Assembly: GCA_046330395.1 (NCBI GenBank)
Contig: JAXLSS010000016.1
Location: forward strand, 16,319 to 80,318
DNA: 64,000 nt
Origin: Ga0077560 sp046330395
GTDB lineage: Bacteria > Actinomycetota > Thermoleophilia > Miltoncostaeales > Miltoncostaeaceae
Reading direction: 5' to 3'
Both the position numbers and the translations under genes were made by a program. Positions 28,970 to 39,873 of the stretch are shown here, piece after piece. The number at the start of each line of letters is the position of its first letter. Positions within the stretch are counted from its first letter, which is position 1. The notes beneath the pieces are model-generated. The model was not told where the DNA came from and searched no databases. It saw nothing but the letters and a program-made list of their open reading frames with translations.

Positions 28970-30228
28970 GCACCCGGCACGACGTCGCCGACCTGGCCCA
29001 GGCGCCCCTGGGCGCCCGGCGCATCGACTGGGCCGACCGGCACATGCGGGTGCTGGCGGCCATCCGTGAGCGGTTCGCGCAGCAGCGCCCCCTGGAGGGG
29101 GTGCGCATCGCCGCCTCCCTGCACGTCACCGCCGAGACCGCCAACCTGGTGCGCACGCTGCGCGCCGGGGGCGCCGAGGTGACGCTGGTGGCCAGCAACC
29201 CGCTGTCCACCCAGGACGACGTGGCCGCCGCCCTGGTGGCCGACCACGGCCTGTCGGTGCTGGCCCGCCGCGGCGAGGACCGCGAAACGTACTACGGCCA
29301 CATCCATGCCGCCATCGACCGGGCCCCCCACATCACCATGGACGACGGCGCCGACCTGGTGGGGGTGCTGCACCATGAGCGCCGCGACGGCCTGGACGGG
29401 GTGGTGGGCGGCACCGAGGAGACCACCACGGGGGTGCTGCGGCTGCGGGCGCTGGAGCGCGCGGGTGGCCTGGCGTTCCCGATCATCGCCGTCAACGACG
29501 CCGACACCAAGCACCTGTTCGACAACCGCTACGGCACCGGGCAGTCCACCCTGGACGGCCTGCTGCGCGCCACCAACATGCTGGTGGCGGGGCGCCGCGC
29601 CGTGGTGGCCGGCTACGGCTGGTGCGGGCGCGGCGTGGCGGCCCGCCTGCGCGGCATGGGCGCCGCGGTGATCGTCACCGAGGTGGATCCGCTGCGCGCC
29701 CTGGAGGCCGTGATGGACGGCTTCCAGGTGATGCCCCTGGACGAGGCGGCCCAGCAGGGTGACCTGTTCATCACCGCCACCGGCGACGTCAACGTGATCG
29801 GCGAGCGGCACATGCGCGTCATGCGCGACGGCGCGGTGCTGGCCAACGCCGGCCACTTCAACGTGGAGATCGACCTCACCGCCCTGGCCGCCCTGGCCGA
29901 TGAGGTGCGCGACGTGCGGCCCCACGTGCAGGAGTTCCGCATGCCCGACGGCCGGGCCCTGTTCCTGCTGGCCGAGGGGCGGCTGCTCAACCTCAGCGCG
30001 GCCGAGGGCCACCCGGCCGCGGTCATGGACATGAGCTTCGCCAACAACGCCCTGGCGGTGGCCCACATCGCCCGGTTCGGCGCGGGCCTGCCCCATGGCG
30101 TGCTGCCCGTGCCCGCCGAGATCGACCAGGAGATCGCGCGGCTCAAGCTGGACACCCTGGGCGTGCGCATCGACGTCACCACCGACGAGCAGCGGGCCTA
30201 CCTGGCGTCGTGGCGGCGGGGCACGTGA
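28966..30228 (+). CDS. ahcY: Adenosylhomocysteinase
   Basis: 420 residues from a GTG overlapping the upstream stop (GTGA). It splits S-adenosylhomocysteine into adenosine and homocysteine using bound NAD. Visible signatures are GVRIAASLHVTAETANLVRTL, TMDDGADLVG, NDADTKHLFDNRYGTGQSTLDGLLRATNMLVAG and the NAD motif VAGYGWCGRGVA. It ends LTTDEQRAYLASWRRGT-like rather than in the K/H-Y-R-Y tail of eukaryotic and most bacterial enzymes, so it belongs to the short archaeal/Thermotoga-type form. Pairing with mtnA makes a methyl-cycle and methionine-salvage unit. Confidence 0.95.
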   Translation: MSTRHDVADLAQAPLGARRIDWADRHMRVLAAIRERFAQQRPLEGVRIAASLHVTAETANLVRTLRAGGAEVTLVASNPLSTQDDVAAALVADHGLSVLARRGEDRETYYGHIHAAIDRAPHITMDDGADLVGVLHHERRDGLDGVVGGTEETTTGVLRLRALERAGGLAFPIIAVNDADTKHLFDNRYGTGQSTLDGLLRATNMLVAGRRAVVAGYGWCGRGVAARLRGMGAAVIVTEVDPLRALEAVMDGFQVMPLDEAAQQGDLFITATGDVNVIGERHMRVMRDGAVLANAGHFNVEIDLTALAALADEVRDVRPHVQEFRMPDGRALFLLAEGRLLNLSAAEGHPAAVMDMSFANNALAVAHIARFGAGLPHGVLPVPAEIDQEIARLKLDTLGVRIDVTTDEQRAYLASWRRGT

Positions 30229-31316
30229 ACGGGCTGCAGCCCACCGACATCCTCGACCTGGGGGATGGCGTGGTGCGCATGCTCGACCAGACCCGCCTGC
30301 CCGGTGAGGTGGTGCACATCACCTGCGGGAGCTGGCAGGAGGTGGCCGAGGCCATCCGTGGGATGGTGGTGCGGGGCGCCCCGGCCATCGGCATCGCGGG
30401 GGCCATGGGCGTGGCGCTGGCGGCCCAGCACGCCGACCACGACGACCCGGCGGCGCACCGTGTCGCCATCGAGGAGGCCGTGGCGGCGCTGCGGGTGGCC
30501 CGGCCCACCGCCGTCAACCTGGCGTGGGCGGTGGACCGCCAGCGGGCCATCGCCGAGGCACACCCCGGCCCCACCGAGTCGCTCACGGCCGACCTGCGCC
30601 TGTTCGCGCTGCGCCTGCACCGGGCCGAGGTGGCGCGCTGCCGGGCCATGGGGCGCCACGCGCTGCCGCTGGTGCACCGCGGGGCCCGCATCCTCACCCA
30701 CTGCAACGCCGGGGCGCTCGCCACCGGTGGCTACGGCAGCGCGCTGGGCGTGGTGCGCGCCGCCCACGCCGCCGACCCCAGCGTGCGGGGGCTGGTGGAC
30801 GAGACCCGCCCGCTGCTTCAGGGCGCGCGCCTCACCGCGTGGGAGCTGGCGCAGGACGGCATCCCGCACACGCTCATCGCCGACAACATGGCCGCGGCCT
30901 TCATGGCCCAGGGCGGCGTCACGCACGTGGTGGTGGGCGCCGACCGCATCGCGGCCAACGGGGACGTGGTGAACAAGATCGGCACCTACGGGCTGGCGGT
31001 GCTGGCCCGGGAGCACGGCATCCCGTTCATCGTGGCGGCGCCCAGCACCACCATCGACCCCGGCGTGCCGTCGGCCGCCCACATCCCGGTGGAGGAGCGC
31101 GCCGCCGAGGAGGTGCGTGACCTGCACCTGCTGGGCCGGCCCGCCGTGGCCGCCGGCACCGTGGTGGCCAACCCCGCCTTCGACCGCACGCCCGCCCGGC
31201 TGGTCACCGCGATCGTCACCGAGCACGGGGTGCACCGCCCGCCGTACGAGCGGTCGCTGGCCGGGGTGCGCCCCGATGACGCCGACGGCCTGCCGGTGGA
31301 CGCCGCCGCCGGCTGA
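30225..31316 (+). CDS. mtnA: S-methyl-5-thioribose-1-phosphate isomerase
   Basis: 363 residues from the GTG at 30225, which overlaps the ahcY stop (GTGA); an earlier GTG at 30210 is in frame but breaks that pattern. It converts methylthioribose-1-P to methylthioribulose-1-P in methionine salvage. The family signatures are VVRGAPAIGIAGAMGVALAA, the catalytic Cys in LTHCNAGALATGGYG, and the catalytic Asp in VVVGADRIAANGDVVNKIGTYGLAVLA. No other mtn genes are nearby. The gene ends only six bases from the convergent RTX-like fragment. Confidence 0.93.
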   Translation: MNGLQPTDILDLGDGVVRMLDQTRLPGEVVHITCGSWQEVAEAIRGMVVRGAPAIGIAGAMGVALAAQHADHDDPAAHRVAIEEAVAALRVARPTAVNLAWAVDRQRAIAEAHPGPTESLTADLRLFALRLHRAEVARCRAMGRHALPLVHRGARILTHCNAGALATGGYGSALGVVRAAHAADPSVRGLVDETRPLLQGARLTAWELAQDGIPHTLIADNMAAAFMAQGGVTHVVVGADRIAANGDVVNKIGTYGLAVLAREHGIPFIVAAPSTTIDPGVPSAAHIPVEERAAEEVRDLHLLGRPAVAAGTVVANPAFDRTPARLVTAIVTEHGVHRPPYERSLAGVRPDDADGLPVDAAAG

Positions 31317-31322
31317 GCGCCG

Positions 31323-31984
31323 TCAGCGGGCCGTGATGCGCTCCACGTCGCCGGCGATGACGTCCACGCCGGCGGCGATGTGGTCGCCGTTGCTGGTTGC
31401 GGTGTCCGAGCTGGTGTGATGCCGATCACCGCGGTGTCCTGCCCGGGGCCGCCCCGGAACACGTTCACCCCGTGCAGGTCCACCAACCGGTCGTTCCCGG
31501 CGCCGCCCAGCAGGGCGTCGTCGCCCATGGCGCCGGCCAGGACGTCGTCCCCGGGGCCGCCGAACAACGCCGCCGGCACCCGCCTGCGGGCCCGCAGCAC
31601 GTCGTCACCCGGGCCCCCCTCGATGGTGCCGTCGGCCACCACCACATCCGCGCCGGGGCCCGCGTTCACCGTGGGCGCCAGGATGCCGCCCTTCGAGGTG
31701 GACGGGCGCGCGAAGCGCACCGTGTCGTCGCCCCCGGTGTTCACCCTCAGCCGCAGCCCCGCCTTGGGGTCGAAGGGACGGCACAGGACGGCGGCGGCGT
31801 CCACCACGCGGCAGGCCACGCCGCCGTGCCCGGTCAGCAGCGAGCACCCATCGCCAGGGGCCTGGACATGTACCGCACGGTCCCGGGAGCAGCTCAGCGG
31901 TCAGCCGTCGGCGGGTGGCGCGTCCGCCACCGCCACGCTCTGGGGATGGGGACACACACACTGCGCGGGAGGCGGGGTGAGCAT
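31323..31984 (-). pseudogene. Broken gene for RTX-like calcium-binding repeat protein
   Basis: The conceptual product has nonapeptide-type repeats (GGPGDDVL, GGAGNDRL, GGPGQDT) of RTX calcium-binding proteins, preceded by a cysteine-containing domain. Two lesions are visible. First, an in-frame TGA at 31901-31903 separates a possible N-terminus (ATG at 31984) from the repeats. Second, near 31420 the frame is lost after VIG and resumes one base off as HTSSDTATSNGDHIAAGVDV to a TGA at 31323. A missing G in that spot would restore it. It could be a real pseudogene or carry sequence errors, because comF and hpf next door also have frame breaks. Confidence 0.6.
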
Positions 31985-32227
31985 GAGCGCGCGCGCCGCG
32001 CCGGCCGGATGCGGGGAGGGCGTGCGGCTGGGGGCGGGGGCCTCGGGGCGCGCGCGAGTCGGCCTCTCACAGCCGCGACGGCGTCCCCCGAGACACTGAG
32101 CTGCAGGAAACTGTAAATGCGTCGTGGCGGTGCCGTGCGTGTCCAACGTGCGTGATGACACGGTGAACGCGTCCTCGGACGGCATTCGGCGTGCAGGGTG
32201 GGGCATGCACGCCGGGGCGCACGCGCG

Positions 32228-32890
32228 ATGGCTGATCTGCGGCACCGGGCCGGTGCGCGGCCTGCCGTCTGCCGGGACCCCCGGTGTGCGCGGGGTGCCT
32301 GGGGCGCGCCGACGCCCATCCCCATCCGCGTTGCCGGCACCGCGATGCCCCGCACGCGGTGGCGGTGACCGCTGCCGGGAGTGCCGCCGGGCACTCGCGG
32401 GGGCTCATCAGGCCGGCGACTACGCCGGCGTCACGGGGTGCTGGTGCGCGCTTAAGGACCACGGCCGCCGCGGACCTGGCCGACCCCTGGCGCGGCTCAT
32501 CGCGGCGCGTGCCCGCCGCCCCCGCCCGGCGCCGTCCTTGGTCCCCGTGCCGCCACGGCCCGGCGCCGGCGCGAGCGCGGCTTCAACCAGAGCGACCTGC
32601 TGGCGGCGCGGCTGGCGGACCTGTGGGGCCTGACGCACCGTCCCGGCATGCTGGAGCGGGCGCGCGACGACCCGCCGCAGCGTGGCGCGTCGCGGTCGGA
32701 GCGCGAACGGCGGGCCGCGGGCGCCTTCCATGTGCCCGCCGGCGTGTCCCCGCCGCCGTGCGTGTGGCTGGTGGACGACGTGCACACCACCGGGTCCACC
32801 CTGGCGGCCTGCGCGGCGGCCATGCGGCACGCCGGCTGCCACCGCGTGGGGGCGGTCGCCGCGGCGCGCGCGATGTCGGTGCACACGTGA
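32228..32890 (+). pseudogene. ComF-family phosphoribosyltransferase, frame-broken
   Basis: Pieces of one ComF protein appear in successive frames. A zinc-finger part (CAACRLPGPPVCAGC) near 32255-32300 is followed in another frame by CRECRRALAGAHQAGDYAGV and LKDHGRRGPGRPLARLIAA, and LVPVPPRPG. In a third frame after about 32570 come RGFNQSDLLAARLADLWGL and VWLVDDVHTTGSTLAACAAAMRHAG, the PRPP-binding loop, to the TGA at 32888-32890. All three shifts go the same way and fit single missing bases. ComF proteins aid DNA uptake in competent bacteria. It would normally be about 215-230 residues. Whether the gene is dead or mis-sequenced cannot be told here. Confidence 0.65.
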
Positions 32891-32951
32891 GCGGGACGCA
32901 CCGCGGCGGTAGGATCAGGAGGCCATGTCACCTGGTGGTTGGAGGGACAGG

Positions 32952-33519
32952 ATGCAGCTTCAGGTCAAGGGAAAGAACATGCCGGTCACCGAGGCGTTGC
33001 AGGAGCACGCCGAGCGCAAGCTCGAGCGGCTCAGCAAGGTGATGCCGCCGCGCGATGAGGCGCTGATGGTGGAGTGCGAAGCTGTCGGTGGAGCGCAACC
33101 CCAAGATCGAGCGCCCGCAGATCGCGGAGATCACGGTGGGCGAAGGGATCGGTGCTGCGGTACGCGAGAGCGCCGAGGACATGTACACCGCCATCGATCG
33201 CGCCGCGCGCAAGTTGGAGCGCCAGGCGGTGCGGTACCGCGAGCGGCGGCGCCGCCACCGCGGTCCGCATGAGCGCGAGGTGGAGGCGCTGTCGGCGGTG
33301 GGCCTCGACGAGCTGGCGCACGAGGCCGAGGTGGAGCCCGGCCGCGTGGTGAAGACCAAGCGCCACGAGCTCAAGCCCATGACCACGGACGAGGCCACCC
33401 TCCACATGGACATGCTGCACCACGACTTCTATGTGTTCCGCGACGCCGACAGCGGCGGGGTGCACGTGGTGTACCGCCGGCGCGACGGCGACTTCGGGCT
33501 GATCGTCCCCACGGACTGA
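32952..33519 (+). CDS. hpf: Ribosome hibernation promoting factor, long form (with frame breaks)
   Basis: This protein dimerises idle ribosomes. The N-terminus MQLQVKGKNMPVTEALQEHAERKLERLSKV and the C-terminal dimerisation domain (TKRHELKPMTTDEATLHMDMLHHDFYVFRDADSGGVHVVYRRRDGDFGLIVP) are both clear, but in different frames: one extra base near 33077 (gaagctg instead of gagctg) moves the frame. A second, self-correcting pair of shifts around 33137-33170 hides a WAKGSVLRYA segment. A GGAGGGACAGG site precedes the ATG at 32952; TAGGAT at 32910-32915 may be its minus-10. The gene should be intact in a living cell, so sequence error is likely. Confidence 0.8.
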
Positions 33520-33695
33520 CCCGCGATCGGCCGGGTGGGGGCGACCGCATGCGGCCGCCCCCGCGCCGGCCACCCACCGGCCCGCGGGCCGGGTTGGGGT
33601 CGTTGCTACGATTCCCTCTCTGAGGCGGGCCGCCGCATGCCCATTCACGGGCGCGCGCTGCCCGCGGACGCCCCTATTTGACGAGCTGAGGACGG

Positions 33696-36320
<2,625 letters not shown>

Positions 36321-37445
36321 GTGGGGATCGTCGAGCTGGACGCGCTGGCGATCCGCGCCGGCAAGCTGAAGGAGCGCATCGAAGTGCTGCGGGGCTACAT
36401 CGACCCGCAGCAGGTGCAGGCGCGCATGGACGAGCTGGAGCAGGCCATGCAGGCGCCCGGGTTCTGGGACGACCCCCAGGCGGCCTCCCGCGTGTCGTCC
36501 GAGCATGCGCAGCTGCGCGACCGGCACGCGATGTTCACGGGCCTCGACCAGGAGGTCACCGACCTGGGGGACCTCATCGAGGTGGCCCGGGCGGGTGAGG
36601 AGGCCGACGACGACGGGTTCCTGGGTGAGCTCACCGACGGCATCACCCGCGTGGAGCAGCAGCTCGAGCGCCTGGAGGAGGCGCGCCTGTTCAGCGGTGA
36701 GCACGACGGCGGGGCCGCCATCGTGTCGATCAACGCGGGGGAGGGCGGCACCGACGCGCAGGACTGGGCGGAGATGCTGCTGCGCATGTACCTGCGCTGG
36801 GCGGAGTCCCGCGGGCTCACCGCCGACATCAAGGAGGCCCAGGAGGGCACCGAGGCCGGCCTCAAAAGCGTCACGTTCACCGTGTCCGGCGCGTCGGCCT
36901 ACGGCCTGCTGTCGGCCGAACGCGGCGTGCACCGCCTGGTGCGGCTGTCGCCGTTCGACTCGGCGCACCGCAGGCAGACCTCGTTCGCCGCCGTCGAGGT
37001 GGCCCCCCTGGTGTCCGACGACGTGGACGTGGAGGTGGACGAGAAGGACCTGCGGGTGGACACCTACCGCAGCTCCGGCGCCGGCGGCCAGCACGTCAAC
37101 AAGACCGAGTCAGCCATCCGCATCACCCACCTCCCCACCGGCATCACGTGGTGCAGTGCCAGAACAGGCGCTCGCAGATGCAGAACCGCGCCACGGCCAT
37201 GAGCATGCTGCGCTCACGGCTGGTGCAGCGCGAGATGGAGCGCCGCGAGGAGGAGGCCGCCCGGGCCCGCGGGGAGAGCATGACCATCGGCTTCGGCAGC
37301 CAGATCCGCAGCTACGTCATCCACCCGTACACGATGGTGAAGGACCTGAGGACGGGCTTCCGGGGTCGGCAACGCCCAAGGGGTACTCGACGGCGACCTT
37401 GATGGGTTCATCCGGGCGGAGTTGGAGCGGCGCGCTCGGGCGTAG
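36321..37445 (+). CDS. prfB: Peptide chain release factor 2 (two frame breaks in this sequence)
   Basis: RF2 reads UGA and UAA stops. Residues 1 to about 275 are in one frame, including the GGQ region SSGAGGQHVNKTESAIRITHLPTGI. The frame is then lost near 37148, the middle (VQCQNRRSQMQNRATAMSMLR ... SYVIHPYTMVKDLRTGF) reads in a second frame, and the end (GVGNAQGVLDGDLDGFIRAELERRARA) returns to the first after about 37360, stopping at TAG 37443-37445. A missing G in ACGTGGTG and one extra base near CCGGGG would repair it to about 374 residues, the normal size. These are not at the natural RF2 frameshift site near codon 26, which is absent here. Probable sequence errors. Confidence 0.9.
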
Positions 37446-37662
37446 CCGACCTCGAAGCCCCGCTTTTCATAGGGTTGACCTCGCACGGAGTCGTTCAGGA
37501 TGGCGGGTCCGGCGAGTCTTCCGTCACCACCGCGCCCTCGCGGGCTGCCTGGTCCTGAGTCGAACCTCGCCCTCCGTGGCTCGGGGGACTCACACCCTGC
37601 ACCGTCCCCAATCATTGGGCCCTCGGGCCTCCTGGCTGGCGGAGACTTCGACATGAGGCGTG

Positions 37663-37713
37663 GACCCGCCTCATTGGCGGGTCCGATCGTTGCGGGCTGC
37701 CAATTGGCAGCCC
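37663..37713. terminator. Two adjacent hairpins between prfB and the convergent cupin gene
   Basis: The first stem is GGACCCGCC / GGCGGGTCC (37663-37671, 37677-37685, loop TCATT). The second is GGGCTGCC / GGCAGCCC around AATT (37694-37713). Both arms are perfect. They lie between genes that converge, so they can end transcription from both sides. The rest of 37446-37735 shows no gene. Confidence 0.55.
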
Positions 37714-37735
37714 GATCCCGCATCCCCCGACCTGG

Positions 37736-38158
37736 CTACGCCAGCTCTGGGGGCAACGCCTTGGGGCCGTCCGGATACAGATGGGCGAGCTGCTCCTCGG
37801 TCATCTCCAGGGTGTTGGCCGCCTCGTTCGGGGCACCCGCGATGAGCCAGAGCTGGTCCTCGGTGGTGTCGTTGAACACCTGGCGGGTCTCCTCGGGGTC
37901 CACCCGCACGGCCGAGCGCGCCGGCAGGGTGAGCAGCTCGTCGCCCACCCGCATGCGGCCCGTGCCCTCCAGCACCACGTACAGCTCCTCGGTGACCGTG
38001 TGGCGGTGCTTCGTGGACGCCTGGCCCGGCATGAGGCGCCACAGGCGCATGCCCAGCCGCTCGGCGCCCAGCTGGCGGCCCAGGTCGGTGTTGAGGACGC
38101 CCATCTGGTTGGACGGGCGCCAGTACGCGTCGTCGGCCTGCAGCACGGTGTGCGGCAT
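37736..38158 (-). CDS. Cupin-domain protein
   Basis: 140 residues. A single beta-barrel cupin: motif 1 is TKHRHTVTEELYVVLEGTGRMRVGDE (metal-ligand His residues and Glu near 48-60), and motif 2 lies near VRVDPEETRQVFNDTTED. The usual His of motif 2 appears to be replaced by Gln or Asn, so metal binding may be weaker. It is translated right after the CGNR regulator: stop and start share one base (TGATG). The pair is set between prfB and ftsE, which are close neighbours in many actinobacteria. Substrate unknown. Confidence 0.85.
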   Translation of the reverse strand: MPHTVLQADDAYWRPSNQMGVLNTDLGRQLGAERLGMRLWRLMPGQASTKHRHTVTEELYVVLEGTGRMRVGDELLTLPARSAVRVDPEETRQVFNDTTEDQLWLIAGAPNEAANTLEMTEEQLAHLYPDGPKALPPELA

Positions 38159-38799
38159 CAGCGTGCCCCCTGTGTCGGTTCTGCTCGTCGCGCGCGGTGC
38201 GCCCGCACCTTCGCCCGGGTACCGCACCCTGCCATCGAGCACCAGCGTCGTCTGCCCGCGGGCGATCGGTCGAAGAATCTGGCGCTGCAATCGTCGGCGC
38301 CGCAGATGCGCAGTCGCGACCGTTCGTCGGTGCCCAGCATGCGCACCGCGTCCTCGGCCACGGCGGCCAGCGCCGTGCGGGACGCGTGGGCGGTGCCCCC
38401 GTCGCGCACCGGCACGCCCGCGGGGCTCGCCACCAGCCGGGCGGCCGGCGCCAGCGCGGCCCAGCGGCTGATCGGCTCCAGCTGCGCCGTCTCCACCGGC
38501 CCGCCGCCGGTCACCGCCACCAGCGCCGCGTCGATGGCCTCGCGCAGCTCGTGGGCGTCCGCCAGCAGCGCGGCGTCCGATCCTCCGCCCCCGGCGGCCA
38601 GCAGGCCGGCGCGGCGGAGCCACTCGTCCAGGTCGTCGGGCGAGCAGAGCGTCTCCACTTGGCGCCACCAGCGTTCCCGCAGGGTGTTCACCAGGTCCAC
38701 GGCGGGCCGGCCGCCGGTCCAGTACCAGTGCTCGCGCCCGCTGCGCAGCGGCAACTCCAGGCGGGCGGGCAGGTCGTGGGGGGCGCGAGTGGTGTCCAT
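38158..38799 (-). CDS. CGNR zinc-finger regulator (ABATE domain)
   Basis: 213 residues from the ATG at 38799. The N-terminal ABATE-type helical domain begins LELPLRSGREHWYWTGGRPAVDLVNTLRERW. The C-terminal zinc finger has CGADDCSARFFDRSPAGRRRWCSMAGCGTRAKVRAHRAR: the Cys pair, then the C-x4-C end where CGNR reads CGTR here. Such proteins are thought to be stress-linked DNA-binding regulators. It probably controls itself and the cupin gene translated with it. A minus-10 element lies seven bases upstream of the start, so the transcript may be leaderless. Confidence 0.85.
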   Translation of the reverse strand: MDTTRAPHDLPARLELPLRSGREHWYWTGGRPAVDLVNTLRERWWRQVETLCSPDDLDEWLRRAGLLAAGGGGSDAALLADAHELREAIDAALVAVTGGGPVETAQLEPISRWAALAPAARLVASPAGVPVRDGGTAHASRTALAAVAEDAVRMLGTDERSRLRICGADDCSARFFDRSPAGRRRWCSMAGCGTRAKVRAHRARRAEPTQGAR

Positions 38800-38806
38800 G
38801 TGTAAC

Positions 38807-38836
38807 CACATATCAGGTGTCATGGTGCCGGGACAA
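38807..38836 (-). promoter_or_regulatory. Promoter of the CGNR-cupin pair, probably leaderless
   Basis: On the minus strand TTGTCC (38831-38836) and TATGTG (38807-38812) are 18 bases apart. Only seven bases separate the minus-10 from the ATG, which puts the transcript start at or next to the A of the start codon. No Shine-Dalgarno is present. Confidence 0.45.
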
Positions 38837-38915
38837 GGAGACCGGGTGGGCGCGTCGAACCTCCTTTCGTCGGGAGCCCCAACAGAAAGTGTGTATTTCC
38901 AGGTGTTTCGTAACG

Positions 38916-38945
38916 TTGACAGCACATTGGGGGTCGCGCTAGGGT
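38916..38945 (+). promoter_or_regulatory. Promoter of ftsE
   Basis: A perfect TTGACA (38916-38921) and TAGGGT (38940-38945) are 18 bases apart, in an AT-richer patch. It lies about 106 bases before the ftsE ATG, so the leader would be about 100 bases long. It faces away from the CGNR-cupin promoter. Confidence 0.55.
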
Positions 38946-39051
38946 TCCCGCGCCTCACGGCCGCCCCACCGGTGGCCGAGGAATATGCGAACCGGTGGGT
39001 TACGGTTCACCGAACGGCGGCTTCCCTGCCGCCCTGGCCCAAGGGCGAAGC

Positions 39052-39873
39052 ATGAGCACCGAAAGCGCCGCGGACACCCCTGCGGCTTCGGGCGGCGAGC
39101 GTTCCCGACGTCAGCCCCGTGAGACCGAGCGCCGCATCGACCGGCGCAGCATCCTGCGGCCCGGCGACGGCCCGATGGTCATCTTCGAGAACGTCGTCAA
39201 GCAGTACAGCAAGGACGCGTTCGGCCTCAACGGCGTGTCCCTGTCCATCGACGCCGGCGAGTTCGTGTTCCTGGTGGGTGCGTCGGGCTCGGGCAAGTCC
39301 ACGTTCATCCGCATGCTCACCCGCGAGCTGCTGCCCACCGAGGGCCGCGTCATCGTGGGCGGTCGCGACCTGGGCCGGATGCGCCGCAGTAAGGTGCCCT
39401 ACCTGCGCCGCGGCATCGGCTGCGTGTTCCAGGACTACAAGCTGCTGCCGGGACGCAACGTGGCCGAGAACGTGGGGTACGCCCTGGAGGTCACCGGCGA
39501 CAACCCCCGTGCCATCAAGCGCAAGGTGCCCGAGATCCTCAGCCTGGTCGGCCTGTCCGACAAGGCCGAGCGCCTGCCCACCGAGCTCTCCGGTGGCGAG
39601 CAGCAGCGCGTGTCCATCGCCCGCGCCTTTGTGAACCACCCGCGCCTGCTCATCGCCGACGAGCCCACGGGGAACCTCGACCCCGACACCTCCATCGGCA
39701 TCATGCAGCTGCTGTACCGGATCAACCGCACGGGCACCACGGTGATCATGGCCACCCACGACCGCGACCTGGTGGACAAGATGCAGATGCGCGTCATCGC
39801 GCTGGAGAACGGGCGGGTGCTGCGCGACCAGCGCCAGGCCCGGTACGCCAACACGTCGGCGGACGAGCGATGA
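39052..39873 (+). CDS. ftsE: Cell-division ABC ATPase FtsE
   Basis: 273 residues. The ATPase core begins at MVIFENVVKQYSKDAFGLNGVSL (residue 42); Walker A is GASGSGKST, the signature is LSGGEQQRV and Walker B is LLIADEPTGNLDP, followed by ATHD. With FtsX it controls septal peptidoglycan hydrolysis. The first 41 residues (Ser-, Ala- and Arg-rich) are an extension absent from most FtsE proteins; a later start at the core Met is possible but lacks a good ribosome binding site. The stop overlaps ftsX (ATGA). Confidence 0.93.
   Translation: MSTESAADTPAASGGERSRRQPRETERRIDRRSILRPGDGPMVIFENVVKQYSKDAFGLNGVSLSIDAGEFVFLVGASGSGKSTFIRMLTRELLPTEGRVIVGGRDLGRMRRSKVPYLRRGIGCVFQDYKLLPGRNVAENVGYALEVTGDNPRAIKRKVPEILSLVGLSDKAERLPTELSGGEQQRVSIARAFVNHPRLLIADEPTGNLDPDTSIGIMQLLYRINRTGTTVIMATHDRDLVDKMQMRVIALENGRVLRDQRQARYANTSADER

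Noticed and set aside
32284..33042. 252-residue open frame across comF and the start of hpf
   Set aside because: Only its first part fits ComF zinc-finger sequence; the rest is out of frame with the conserved PRPP-binding region and is a by-product of the frame breaks.
36321..37445. Programmed +1 frameshift of RF2
   Set aside because: The natural site is near codon 26 with an in-frame TGA after CTT. Here the first 275 codons are open and the breaks lie near 37148 and 37360, in conserved sequence, so they are not the regulatory site.
37540..37600. tRNA gene (GAGTCGAACC resembles a T-arm on the minus strand)
   Set aside because: The T-stem does not pair, and no acceptor stem or anticodon arm can be drawn around it.
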